From contig NZ_LN831197.1 in assembly GCF_001375535.1 (NCBI RefSeq), forward strand, positions 1,617,622 through 1,681,621: a DNA stretch of 64,000 nt, written 5' to 3'. Every line of letters begins with the position of its first letter. Position 1 is the stretch's first letter. Below the pieces are notes generated by a model. That model was not told the DNA's origin. It did no database searches and saw only the letters and a program-made list of their open reading frames with translations. Source of the stretch: Bacillus niameyensis. Lineage in GTDB: Bacteria > Bacillota > Bacilli > Bacillales > Bacillaceae_C. The position numbers and the translations under genes were made by a program. Positions 6,999-16,401 of this stretch are shown here, one piece after another.

Positions 6999-9341
6999 TT
7001 ATTTCCCTCCTTCGAGAACGACAAAATCCTCGGCCCCAATTGTCATCCCATTTGTTGTATAGCCATGCTTGTTATAATTGACAACAATCCGTTTTCCATT
7101 TTCATATGTCGTTTCAAATACACCTTCATCCAACATACGATGGTCCACGATAAATTGGTCTTGTACATCACCAAGGGCCTCATTATAGCTCTGATACCAA
7201 GAGGTTATTTCTTTTTCCCAATCTTTATAATAGGTACTGTAAAATCTACTCATGTTATCAGACGCTAGTAATTTCTGTGTTTCTTCATAGGTTAGGATAA
7301 ACGAGGGAACTGCTCCATACTCAATTCCTTGTAAGAAACTCTGTTGGGCATTACCGCCCATATTGCCATAATTAAATGAGTAACTTACCAAACCATGAAG
7401 TGCAATTTGTGCAAACGGGACTTTTTGGTCAGCGAATAAATCATAAGAATAGTCACTATCCATTTGATCAAGATGATCGACATATGGCAATGCATAGAAA
7501 TTCCCTTTGGATAATTGAACCTTTCCTAGTTCGGCTTTTGTTTTTTCCAATACGTTTTCATGAATCTCTTTCACGTCTTGACGGTTCGCAAAATGGCGAT
7601 CGTTATAGTCCGTCGAAAGCATAGAGCCAATTCCATCACCGTAGATGTATCCATCAACCGCAATTTCCTTTGCTTTCTTTAAATCATTGAAAATTGTTTT
7701 TTCCATAAAACGCGGACTAACATAGACCTTTTTATTTCCGAAACGGTTGTTTTCAATAATGGTTGAACTTAGATCTTGTAATCCATCCCTATTTGGACGA
7801 AAACGATCTTTATTCGTATTATTATACGTGTAAGAGCTCGTATCCAGGAATACAGAAAAGCCTTTTGATTGAGCAAATTCGACGAAATTTTCCATTTCAT
7901 CATTTCCACCTAGTTTTTTGGCTACTGGAAAATGGCCGCCGAAATTCTCATATCCGCCTCTCTGCCACCCATAATAATTAATAGTCATATCTTCTACCCC
8001 AGAACTATTCAATTCCTTCACGATTTGACTAGCCTGGTCAGCAGTTGTTAACGGAAGGAACGTATCGCGAATAAATCCCTTTTTTGTTCCTCCACCGAGA
8101 ATACTTAATTGTAAGTCAATGTTTTCGTCAGCTTCTGCTTTTGTTAGTCCCTGTTCATCCATAAGATACTGTCGATATCTTTGAGCCATATCTACATAGG
8201 TAGGAGTTTGCTCCTCAATCATGTAGTACCTAACAGAGCGAGTAGACCGCTGCATTTCCTCAGAATATAGATAAAATCCTGTGAATTTTTTCTTATCTGT
8301 AGGCTGGAAAAATTTGAATCGAAAATGATGTTCAGCAGTTACCCAGTTATATTGACTTAATGACTCTGACGGTGCAGAAACAATACTTGCATATGAATCA
8401 CCATCACGAACAATACCTAGAGTAGCAAGATCACCTTTTTTTATACCGAAGACAGGCATCCTAACTGGTTGTCGTGAAGATAAATCCGTCTTTGTTGAAA
8501 ATGCCCAATCATCGCCATATATCCGTTCGCTATATAAGTTATTCGTACTCGCGCGGTTTTTCTGAAATTCTACGAGAACACCTGGACCATCTGGAAGAAA
8601 TAGATAGCCATTTTCTTCGTTAGAAGTTTCAGCCCCTAAGAACGGAAACAAGCGAAGGGAAACAAGTCGGCTTTTTGGATTCTTTTTCGCATCAGCTTGT
8701 TCCTCTTTCGTTAACTCCTTTGCATCCACAATTTCATCAGCTAAAACCTTTGTCTCTACGAAGTCTTCTCCAAGGTGGACCTCAATGGGTATGTTAAAAC
8801 CAATTTTCGGCATATCATAGGTCACTTTGAACCCGTCATCGAGCTTCGTGAATTCTACAGTCCCGCCTTGGCTCAAGAAATTCGATTCTTTTACAACATC
8901 TTTACGTACATTGAATTCAACAAATGTAAACATGAAAGGAGATTGTAAATGGGTCTGCCAAACATTAGATGCCCCACCTTGTTCCCAGCCATCTGGATTA
9001 GGAAATGATCTAGTGGTTTTGCCATTTTGCTTATTCACAACAACAAAGTGGCCGGTGTCCGGATCAGCCTTCAATATATATTTGGCGTTTTCTGCAATAT
9101 TTTGAAATCCACTTTCATCTGGAAGAGAACTCTCTACAGGTGCTCCTTTACCTTCATCACCAGACTCATCCTCCGATGTATCTGATTCTTCGGCATTATT
9201 GTCATCATTTGTATTTTCAACTTCCTCAACATTTTCCTGTTCGGCCGAATCGCTATCATCGTTATTGGCAAATGCAGAGATCGTCCCGAATGTTAAAAGA
9301 AGAACTAAGACAATCAATGATATTCGTTTAAATTTTATCAT
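6999..9341 (-). CDS. Secreted DUF5696-type protein of the sugar-uptake operon
   Basis: This is a 780-residue exported protein. Residues 1-25 are a Sec signal peptide ending AFA, and no lipobox Cys is present. About 40 Asp/Glu/Asn-rich residues follow, and then a long globular region. That region has a beta-rich N-terminal half and a second half suggestive of a TIM barrel (for example EDMTINYYGWQRGGY and YIYGDGIGSML). From memory it matches the DUF5696 family found beside Yip1 and CUT1 permease genes in Paenibacillus-like bacteria. Enzymatic activity is not established. The start at 9339-9341 follows AGGAGGTGA and shares one base with the previous stop codon (TGATG). It may process or present the polysaccharide at the cell surface. 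Confidence 0.72.
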   Translation of the reverse strand: MIKFKRISLIVLVLLLTFGTISAFANNDDSDSAEQENVEEVENTNDDNNAEESDTSEDESGDEGKGAPVESSLPDESGFQNIAENAKYILKADPDTGHFVVVNKQNGKTTRSFPNPDGWEQGGASNVWQTHLQSPFMFTFVEFNVRKDVVKESNFLSQGGTVEFTKLDDGFKVTYDMPKIGFNIPIEVHLGEDFVETKVLADEIVDAKELTKEEQADAKKNPKSRLVSLRLFPFLGAETSNEENGYLFLPDGPGVLVEFQKNRASTNNLYSERIYGDDWAFSTKTDLSSRQPVRMPVFGIKKGDLATLGIVRDGDSYASIVSAPSESLSQYNWVTAEHHFRFKFFQPTDKKKFTGFYLYSEEMQRSTRSVRYYMIEEQTPTYVDMAQRYRQYLMDEQGLTKAEADENIDLQLSILGGGTKKGFIRDTFLPLTTADQASQIVKELNSSGVEDMTINYYGWQRGGYENFGGHFPVAKKLGGNDEMENFVEFAQSKGFSVFLDTSSYTYNNTNKDRFRPNRDGLQDLSSTIIENNRFGNKKVYVSPRFMEKTIFNDLKKAKEIAVDGYIYGDGIGSMLSTDYNDRHFANRQDVKEIHENVLEKTKAELGKVQLSKGNFYALPYVDHLDQMDSDYSYDLFADQKVPFAQIALHGLVSYSFNYGNMGGNAQQSFLQGIEYGAVPSFILTYEETQKLLASDNMSRFYSTYYKDWEKEITSWYQSYNEALGDVQDQFIVDHRMLDEGVFETTYENGKRIVVNYNKHGYTTNGMTIGAEDFVVLEGGK

Positions 9342-11479
9342 CACATTGTCACCTCCTGGTAAAGCGTGAAGATAAAGTCGATCGTTTCTGACGTTAATCC
9401 GATAATAATGAATACTAACACCCATAGCATAACCATTGAGAACAATGTAAGCAGAATGTTCACGATCGTTTCACCTACTGAATAGTTCTGTAAAGATTGA
9501 ACCATCCAGAAAAAGAGTGCTGCACACCAAATCACCATAATAGCATCGAAAAACCCGTAAATAGATCCCTCACTAAGGGTCATGATATTTGAAAGTAATG
9601 CTAATGGTAATCCTAGTAAAAATACTGGCAATAACGAATAGGCACTTCCCACGAAGACATCTCTGAAACGGGCTTGCCCATATCGGATCGCGCCAATTAG
9701 ATAGTGACAAATGACCCAAGATACCCATACCATCACGCCTACGGATAGTATTGAACCTGCATTTAAACTTTCAATTGGGATAGGCTGGAATGTGAAGCTT
9801 GTAAAATAGATTCTTGCTAAAGCTACAACTACAACTACTGCTAGAATTAAAATCGCACTTGTATATCCACCTAAATCTCTATATCGGACATCAGCAAAAC
9901 CATCTAGTGGATGCCTTAAAATATAGAAAGCATGTTTTATTTGCTCAATCAGCTTTATTTCTTGCCACTTTCTACTTTTTGCTACTTTCTTTTGACGCCT
10001 TTTCTTCCTTCGATATTTTGAAGTTGCCACTGTTCCAACACCAATTACTAACAATGAGTTGGCGAAATAGGCAAAGTTCTTTTGGAACCAGGATAAACGA
10101 ATTTGCCAAAACGAGTCTGAATATCCTTGTTCATCACCAGCTAATTCGTATAGATTCATCGCCTCTTTATAATCTTCTCGATAAAAGGAAGCACGGGCAA
10201 GACCTGCATAAGCTGGTGAGAATAGCGCATTATGTTTTACGATTTCGTTCCAGTATTGCTCACTTTCATCATACTTTCCTTGCTGCGTTAGTATGTAAGC
10301 AGTCTGAATATCGTTTCCAAAAGCAGTTGGCCTTAGAACTTGAATAAGATTCAACGAATCATCTAAAATAAATATCTTATTTTCAGAATTAGTATCTAGT
10401 GCTGTCGGGCTCTTATTTACGCCTACTTGCGGGGAACCAGCAGTAACAGGTGCTCCCCAGAAAAAGAGCAATTCTCCATTTTGGTTAAATTGAGCAACAA
10501 TGTTACTCGCTTTATCAATGACTGTCACTATTCCATTTTTATCAACAGTAACGTCGCTGATCTCCGCTGTTGGCGGACCTTCAGCTTCTGTTTGCGTCAT
10601 CGCACGCCTGCGTAAAAAATTCAAATTAATATTGTCACCAAAGGAGAACTCTTTCCACTGATTTTCACCACGAATATTAAGCTTTTTAATTTGCTCAGTG
10701 GCATCCCTTGAAACTGTGTAAATAAATCCGTTTTGGTCAATGTCAATGTTACGTATTGGATTCGGCAGTAACCTTACCTGTCTTTTCAATTGTTCCTCTG
10801 TGTATAACATGTTACGGACTCTATCCATAAGAGACACTTCTGTTATATTAGTACCATAAAAACCATAGAATTGACCTTCGGGATCAAATTGAACAATCCC
10901 TTGGTACGTTCCGCGTGAAACAACATAGACAAAGCCACGTCGGTCAACAATCATGTTAATTGGTTCGTACACAAAATTCTCGTCAATATATTTAGAATCT
11001 GGTCTTCCAAATTCTTTTAAGAGTTTGCCCTCTTTATTTAAATGAACTACTCTCTTATTCCCAGTATCCGCCACATAAATATCGCCTTTTGAGTTTAGAA
11101 ATACACCTGAAGGCTGTTTCAACGGACTCTCTGGTACTGTAAGGATTCTTTCTAACTTTCCATCTTTATCCAAATGAACGATCCGATCATTGCCTGTATC
11201 TGCAATATAAATATCATCCGCTTCATCAATAAACAAATCTTGCGGTTGTTTTAGCGGAGAAAAGATTTGTTCGCCGTTTTCGTCAACCATATAGATATCT
11301 TCTGCCATAACCCCGTCAGGCTCATACGCAGGCTGCGTGAAAATCGTCCTATTAAAACCATTAACACTAAAAGTTTCAAAAGGCGCTTCAGCCTTGACTG
11401 ATAATGAAGATGGCAAGAACAAGATAATAAGGCTGAAAGAGGCGAATAGCATATTCCGAATTCTTCGTCTTATTTTCAT
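9341..11479 (-). CDS. NHL-repeat, TPR and Yip1-domain membrane protein
   Basis: This 712-residue multidomain protein starts with a signal peptide (about 1-30). NHL-type beta-propeller repeats cover about 75-385, with the recurring unit LKQP, then DIYIADTGN, then RIVHLDKDGKL. A TPR-like helical stretch follows (about 390-455), then a transmembrane helix (about 468-487) and a strongly basic tract (RRKKRRQKK). The C-terminus is a Yip1-type domain with about five helices (540-712). The propeller and TPR should face outside, with the Yip1 part in the membrane. It lies between the first permease pair and the DUF5696-type gene. I infer a scaffold or sensor for the uptake machine; no enzymatic motif is seen. 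Confidence 0.75.
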   Translation of the reverse strand: MKIRRRIRNMLFASFSLIILFLPSSLSVKAEAPFETFSVNGFNRTIFTQPAYEPDGVMAEDIYMVDENGEQIFSPLKQPQDLFIDEADDIYIADTGNDRIVHLDKDGKLERILTVPESPLKQPSGVFLNSKGDIYVADTGNKRVVHLNKEGKLLKEFGRPDSKYIDENFVYEPINMIVDRRGFVYVVSRGTYQGIVQFDPEGQFYGFYGTNITEVSLMDRVRNMLYTEEQLKRQVRLLPNPIRNIDIDQNGFIYTVSRDATEQIKKLNIRGENQWKEFSFGDNINLNFLRRRAMTQTEAEGPPTAEISDVTVDKNGIVTVIDKASNIVAQFNQNGELLFFWGAPVTAGSPQVGVNKSPTALDTNSENKIFILDDSLNLIQVLRPTAFGNDIQTAYILTQQGKYDESEQYWNEIVKHNALFSPAYAGLARASFYREDYKEAMNLYELAGDEQGYSDSFWQIRLSWFQKNFAYFANSLLVIGVGTVATSKYRRKKRRQKKVAKSRKWQEIKLIEQIKHAFYILRHPLDGFADVRYRDLGGYTSAILILAVVVVVALARIYFTSFTFQPIPIESLNAGSILSVGVMVWVSWVICHYLIGAIRYGQARFRDVFVGSAYSLLPVFLLGLPLALLSNIMTLSEGSIYGFFDAIMVIWCAALFFWMVQSLQNYSVGETIVNILLTLFSMVMLWVLVFIIIGLTSETIDFIFTLYQEVTM

Positions 11480-11502
11480 TGTTGAACCCCCGTTTCCTTG
11501 CC

Positions 11503-12420
11503 TTATTTAATTCCAGAGTGGGCCATGGTAGCAATAACTTTTCTTTGGAAGAACAAAAATATAATCAGCTGGGGTAAGAACATAATCAGTGCCCCTGCTG
11601 CCGCGGCTCCTTGTCTTGCAACTGTATTGGCCAAATTTGCGGTGAGCGACATCATATAATAAGGCAATGTTTTCATCGACTCATCCTGCATAAACAACTG
11701 CGAAGTTTCAACATTTCCCCATGCATTTTGGAATGAAATAATCGCAATCGTTGCTACAGCAGGAGTTACAATCGGCATAACAATTTGCATAAACATTCTA
11801 ATTTCTGATGCACCATCAATTTTAGCTGCTTCTAACATTTCATTAGGTACTTGATCCATAAATTGCTTCATAAGGAAAACCCCGACAGGCATCGCAATCA
11901 TTGGTAATACGTGACCCCAATACGTATTCATAATCCCTAAACCTTGAACAACTACATAACGAGGGATCTGTAATACTGTTGGTACAAATAAAAGTGATAC
12001 CATGATTAGGGCGAAAACAAGGTTGGATCCTGGGAATTTATGTTTAGACAATGCATAGGCACATAATGAGCTCGTAATAACCATTGCAGCTGTAGCCAAC
12101 ACCGTTACTATTACACTATTAAAAATGTATCTTGATACTGGCACGAATGTACTTTGTGTCATAGACATTAATTCAATAAAGTTTTGAACTGTTGGATCCT
12201 GAACGATAAACGTCGGTGGAAATAGGAATAACTCATGTAATGGCTTAAAAGCATGATTAAAAATATATACAATGGGTAGTAACATAAAAACCGCTAGCAA
12301 GGCTAAGAAAAAGAGAATAACCCATTGAGTACCATCAAGCCTTCTTATTTCTCCACCAAAATTTTTCACTTTGATGATGGCCTCTTGCCCCATATTTTTT
12401 AGTGAAGCTAATAGTTTCAA
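11503..12420 (-). CDS. Carbohydrate ABC transporter permease (MalG type), first pair
   Basis: This 305-residue permease has six hydrophobic segments and an EAA loop reading MLEAAKIDGASEIRMFM. The best start is the TTG at 12418-12420, with an AAGGAGG site 9 bases upstream. Starting further upstream at 12462 would overlap the previous gene by 41 bases and place the ribosome site within the coding sequence. The stop of the preceding permease (TAA at 12422-12424) is 1 base away, so the two are coupled. Together with the 12422-13420 product it forms the channel for the CBM-like binding protein encoded upstream. Confidence 0.88.
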   Translation of the reverse strand: MKLLASLKNMGQEAIIKVKNFGGEIRRLDGTQWVILFFLALLAVFMLLPIVYIFNHAFKPLHELFLFPPTFIVQDPTVQNFIELMSMTQSTFVPVSRYIFNSVIVTVLATAAMVITSSLCAYALSKHKFPGSNLVFALIMVSLLFVPTVLQIPRYVVVQGLGIMNTYWGHVLPMIAMPVGVFLMKQFMDQVPNEMLEAAKIDGASEIRMFMQIVMPIVTPAVATIAIISFQNAWGNVETSQLFMQDESMKTLPYYMMSLTANLANTVARQGAAAAGALIMFLPQLIIFLFFQRKVIATMAHSGIK

Positions 12421-12421
12421 A

Positions 12422-13420
12422 TTATTCGTCCTCCTTTTCACCAAAAAGATAAGAGAAGACACGGCTGAGCATGAACATCAAAACCAATAAGATAACCGAA
12501 ACCGCCGCTGCATAGCCTAGTTCAAATCGGATAAAACCGTAGTCTGAAATATGACTGATCATAACTTGACCAGCATAGTTAGGTGTTGGGTTTGATCCCG
12601 ATAATTGCACTCCAAGTTCACCTGACTGCAAAGTATGAACAATAGCCATAACCCCTGCGAACATTAACTGAGGTTTTAGCATTGGTAAAGTAATATACCA
12701 AATTTCCTGTAATCTACTAGATATACCATCGATTTTTCCAGCATCATAAAGTTCTTGATCCACATTTAATAAACCAGCCAGCATCGCCAAGAAGCCAATT
12801 CCCATACTCGACCAAATGGAAACAACAATCATAATATTTAAAAGCCAGTCTTGGTCTTGTAGGAATATAATCGGTTCTGTAATAAAGCCATATTTCAACA
12901 TAAAACTATTGATGTAACCTGTACGGTCACCGGAAAACATTACTTGCCAAACTACCGTCATGGCAACCCCCGCAGCAAGCGAGGGAGCGTACATGGCGAG
13001 TGCAAAAACCATCCGCAATGTGTTCGGTAATTGTGCAATGAACCACGCTAGCAAGAAGCCTAGTATAAATCCTACTGGTCCAACGAATAATGAAAATTTA
13101 AATGTGTTCGGTAAAATATTTTGCAAGAAGACAATGTCTTGTGAAAATAAAGTTTGATAGTTTAGCCATCCCGTCCATTCCGGAAATTGTATCGAGTTAA
13201 AATAGGTAAAACTTAATCCAATAGCCGCAATAACTGGAATGAGAATAAAAATAATAAACATAATCATGAAGGGAGCGATAAACAAGTAAGATAAGCGGTA
13301 TCGCCATATTTCAGACAGTAATTTCTTTGTTTTCTCAGAAATATCCATCTTGAACTGGTTAAACTTACCTGTTTTCACTGTTTCCACATTTGTGTTTTCT
13401 ATTTGAGCATTACCGTTCAA
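12422..13420 (-). CDS. Sugar ABC transporter permease (MalF/UgpA type), first pair
   Basis: This 332-residue permease has a soluble N-terminal tail of about 45 residues, six hydrophobic segments and an EAA loop reading LYDAGKIDGISSRLQEIW. It begins with TTG (13418-13420) and overlaps the end of the solute-binding protein gene by 11 bases. A GGAAGGAG site lies about 10 bases upstream, within the end of that gene. The overlap supports stoichiometric translation with the binding protein. Two conserved Gly-rich loops of CUT1 permeases are present and I see no defect. Confidence 0.88.
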   Translation of the reverse strand: MNGNAQIENTNVETVKTGKFNQFKMDISEKTKKLLSEIWRYRLSYLFIAPFMIMFIIFILIPVIAAIGLSFTYFNSIQFPEWTGWLNYQTLFSQDIVFLQNILPNTFKFSLFVGPVGFILGFLLAWFIAQLPNTLRMVFALAMYAPSLAAGVAMTVVWQVMFSGDRTGYINSFMLKYGFITEPIIFLQDQDWLLNIMIVVSIWSSMGIGFLAMLAGLLNVDQELYDAGKIDGISSRLQEIWYITLPMLKPQLMFAGVMAIVHTLQSGELGVQLSGSNPTPNYAGQVMISHISDYGFIRFELGYAAAVSVILLVLMFMLSRVFSYLFGEKEDE

Positions 13421-16388
13421 GCTGACTCACTCCTTCCCACGGTTCTGTAACACTAAGAAGTTTTAAAGGATGTAATACTTTTCCGTCTTTATCGATCAAA
13501 TCAAATTCAATTTGTTTTCTCTTTAATTCTCGATTTATTTCTTTGACTGCTTTTTCCAATTCTATTCTTGGATTTTCTCCTTCAAGGACTGTTAAGTTCC
13601 ATGCAAAATCCAACTGTCTTGTCGTCATATAACCGCCTGGAACGTTAGGTACATCTTTTACCCACTTCCACTGCTGTAAAATTACTTGTAAATCTTCTTG
13701 TCTCCATGGCATTTGACTAAATGCTTGTACGTTAGCCGAGTTCCAACGGAATGTTTCTCCACGGAATTGTTCAAGGTTTAACCCATATTCTGTTTGCATC
13801 TCTGGCGATGTATACCACTTAATAAACTCCCAAGCTAATTCTTGCTTTTCTTCTGGAGTATCGTTAAATAGCATCATGCTTGTTGTATCCATCCCAGTAC
13901 CACCGGCCCATCTTACAATCTCGCCATTTTCATTTACGTGGCCTGGAACAGGAGCAATCCCCCACAAATCAAGAATTTCAGGTGCAGCAACTAGTAATTG
14001 CATATATTGATTAAAGTCGGCAATACCAATTGGCATCGTTCCTTTTCTAAATTGCTGATAAAAACTTTGAACTTGATTGTCCATACCATGAAGATTAAAG
14101 AGATTCGTCCACTCTTCAAATCCTTTGAATGCTTCAGGATTATCTAATGCAGTTGCCATCCCATCTTCGCTATAAAGGTCAACCCCGTTTTGGTATAGCA
14201 TGTATGAAAAGTCTTTAGGATCTGCATAAAAGTTATATTGATTTTGTAGCAAAGTCGGAATCATATCATAGACATCGTCCCAAGTATTAGGAACCTCAAG
14301 GTCGAGCTGATTCAATATATCTTTACGATAAAATAAAACTTTAAAGTTAATTGTTTCTGGGATTCCGTAATATCCGCCATCATAATAATATGGAAGCAAA
14401 GTACCCGGTGCATAATTATTTAGTACTTCTTCGGAACCTGATAGCTGGGAAAAATCTTTCGCTGCACCACGCAGAGCCATTTCAAAAGGCATTCCACTTG
14501 GTACACCAAGTGCGACATCAGGCATAATTCCGGCTGCCTTTGCTAAAATTAGCAAGTTTTGATCTTGAATAAGGTTTACATTAACTTTGATCCCATATTC
14601 TGGAGTGAAATATTGGTTAGCTAACTGCTGTAATTCTTCCGCGTAATCGCGCCCCCACATCATCCAAACATTCAGTTCTTCATCTTTCTGTTCTCTTAAT
14701 TGATTCTTATCAGAGAATGAGTAAATGAGAGAATTGTACGTTCCTTTGAACTTCTCAAAGAAATTAGCCGTCATACGTGGAAATTCTTCCTTATTTGGAG
14801 TTAAGTAAAACTTATCTATTTCCAATGGGCTATTCATTAATTCCGTTCTTTGTGTTTCAAGCTTTTCCTGCATCGCACCAATTCTTACTTGATTGTTTGG
14901 AATATCATTTGGCTTTTCAAGTAATACGGAAATATCCTGAACAATCGATTCGAATGCTTGAGAAACATTACTTCGTTCGCCGTTTATCTCAATCGTTTCT
15001 TTGGCGAGTTTATCGAATTGATCATGCATCACTTCAAGTTGTTCAATTAAGCCAGGTAATTCTTTTTTTACGTTCCACACCCTGAATTCATCGATTCGGT
15101 TTCCTGAAGCGATCTGAATTTCTTGAGAAACAGCTTTAATTTGATCAGCCAATTCCTCAATTTGAACAATAATTGGCATGAATGGCTCGTACGTTACTTC
15201 AAGAGATAACGTATGTGTCCCTTTCTCTAAATAGATAGAATAAGGTTTTTCATTATCATCCTTTACGATAAGTTCCTGCCATTTTGAAGCATATGGGATT
15301 TTCAAATGCTTCATTTCTTCAAATGGAATCTCTCCATCAATATATAAAGTTCTAAAAACAGCTAGATTCTTCCGATAATTTTGTAATCCACGAAAGCCTA
15401 GTTTGTATTCGCCACTTTCTGGAACATCAAATTCCCAAGTGATCGTTTGCCCGCTGTCATACCAGCTTCCTCCACCTATCGTATTGAATTTTATTTTTTT
15501 CAATGATTCAGGTGTAGTCAGTGGGTCACGATTATATTGAACCTGAATAGAAGTTGAATTTTTCCCACTAAATTGCTCTGCTTCAATTGTGATTGTTTCA
15601 CCATTTTCCTGAGCATTATCAGGGTAAGTTCCCTTTACTTCTTCATAATTTGGAATAGTGGTAGGTGGTTGTATCTTAATTGTTCCAATTGCAAGTCCTT
15701 CTCTCATTGGCTGTAAACGAATCGTGTTTTTCCCTTTTTCAAGATAAAACAATAGTGGGTCAACACTTACACCAGGACTCCGAAAAAGAGCTGTACTCCA
15801 TTCAGTAATATCCTCAACTAAAGATCTAATTTGATTACCTTCGCTATCAAATTGTGCTTCTTTGTCCTGATACTGTCTTCGCAATTGTATCGACCTTGTC
15901 TCACGATAGGGATGGGAACCATTAATTTGTACACCTAAAATGGCCGCTTGCCGACTCCCTCCATCCTCTTGGGTAAATGGTCTATATTCAGCAGACAATT
16001 CATACAAACCCGCCTCTTTGACATCGATTACATATTCAGCCCAAGCTGATGAGTCGGACCATATAGCTACATTATCTTTTCCTGCGTATGATCCGTGTGA
16101 TATAGCGTTTTCATCCGATGCATTTGAGAAATCAAAGGCTTGGATTTCAATAACATCTTTTCCGGGCTTTTTTCCGTCAGCTTCCCAATTCTGCAATACT
16201 TCATTATAAAACGGTTCAATAAATGTATTTAAATTAATTGCCGCAGGTTGCTCTTCCTTTGCTTCTTTCTCTTCAGCAGAGGCTTGTCCATCTTTTCCAA
16301 TATTTAAAGGTGTACTAGCAATGAAAACCATACATATAAATGAATATAGCAATCTCTTCATTAGAGATTTCCTAGATTGCAGCTTCAT
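13410..16388 (-). CDS. Secreted fusion of carbohydrate-binding-like domains and a solute-binding domain
   Basis: At 992 residues this is about twice the usual length of a sugar-binding protein. A Sec signal peptide (about 1-38) lacks a lipobox. Two beta-sandwich modules follow (about 55-240 and 262-410); the second opens TITIEAEQF and resembles CBM35/CBM6-type or Malectin-like domains. A helical, coiled-coil-like stretch (about 415-560) leads to a family 1 solute-binding domain (about 572-945: LNVWMMWGRD, GIMPDVALGVPSG, later LAWEFIKWYTSPEMQ). The start ATG has a GGAGGG site 6 bases upstream. I infer that it captures a polysaccharide through its CBM-like part and passes oligomers to the overlapping permease pair. 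Confidence 0.82.
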   Translation of the reverse strand: MKLQSRKSLMKRLLYSFICMVFIASTPLNIGKDGQASAEEKEAKEEQPAAINLNTFIEPFYNEVLQNWEADGKKPGKDVIEIQAFDFSNASDENAISHGSYAGKDNVAIWSDSSAWAEYVIDVKEAGLYELSAEYRPFTQEDGGSRQAAILGVQINGSHPYRETRSIQLRRQYQDKEAQFDSEGNQIRSLVEDITEWSTALFRSPGVSVDPLLFYLEKGKNTIRLQPMREGLAIGTIKIQPPTTIPNYEEVKGTYPDNAQENGETITIEAEQFSGKNSTSIQVQYNRDPLTTPESLKKIKFNTIGGGSWYDSGQTITWEFDVPESGEYKLGFRGLQNYRKNLAVFRTLYIDGEIPFEEMKHLKIPYASKWQELIVKDDNEKPYSIYLEKGTHTLSLEVTYEPFMPIIVQIEELADQIKAVSQEIQIASGNRIDEFRVWNVKKELPGLIEQLEVMHDQFDKLAKETIEINGERSNVSQAFESIVQDISVLLEKPNDIPNNQVRIGAMQEKLETQRTELMNSPLEIDKFYLTPNKEEFPRMTANFFEKFKGTYNSLIYSFSDKNQLREQKDEELNVWMMWGRDYAEELQQLANQYFTPEYGIKVNVNLIQDQNLLILAKAAGIMPDVALGVPSGMPFEMALRGAAKDFSQLSGSEEVLNNYAPGTLLPYYYDGGYYGIPETINFKVLFYRKDILNQLDLEVPNTWDDVYDMIPTLLQNQYNFYADPKDFSYMLYQNGVDLYSEDGMATALDNPEAFKGFEEWTNLFNLHGMDNQVQSFYQQFRKGTMPIGIADFNQYMQLLVAAPEILDLWGIAPVPGHVNENGEIVRWAGGTGMDTTSMMLFNDTPEEKQELAWEFIKWYTSPEMQTEYGLNLEQFRGETFRWNSANVQAFSQMPWRQEDLQVILQQWKWVKDVPNVPGGYMTTRQLDFAWNLTVLEGENPRIELEKAVKEINRELKRKQIEFDLIDKDGKVLHPLKLLSVTEPWEGVSQLER

Positions 16389-16401
16389 CTTATCCCTCCG
16401 T

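Noticed and set aside
9814-10347. 177-codon plus-strand frame opposite the Yip1-type gene
   Set aside because: Antisense shadow of a gene with clear domains, no ribosome site, Leu/His-rich composition.
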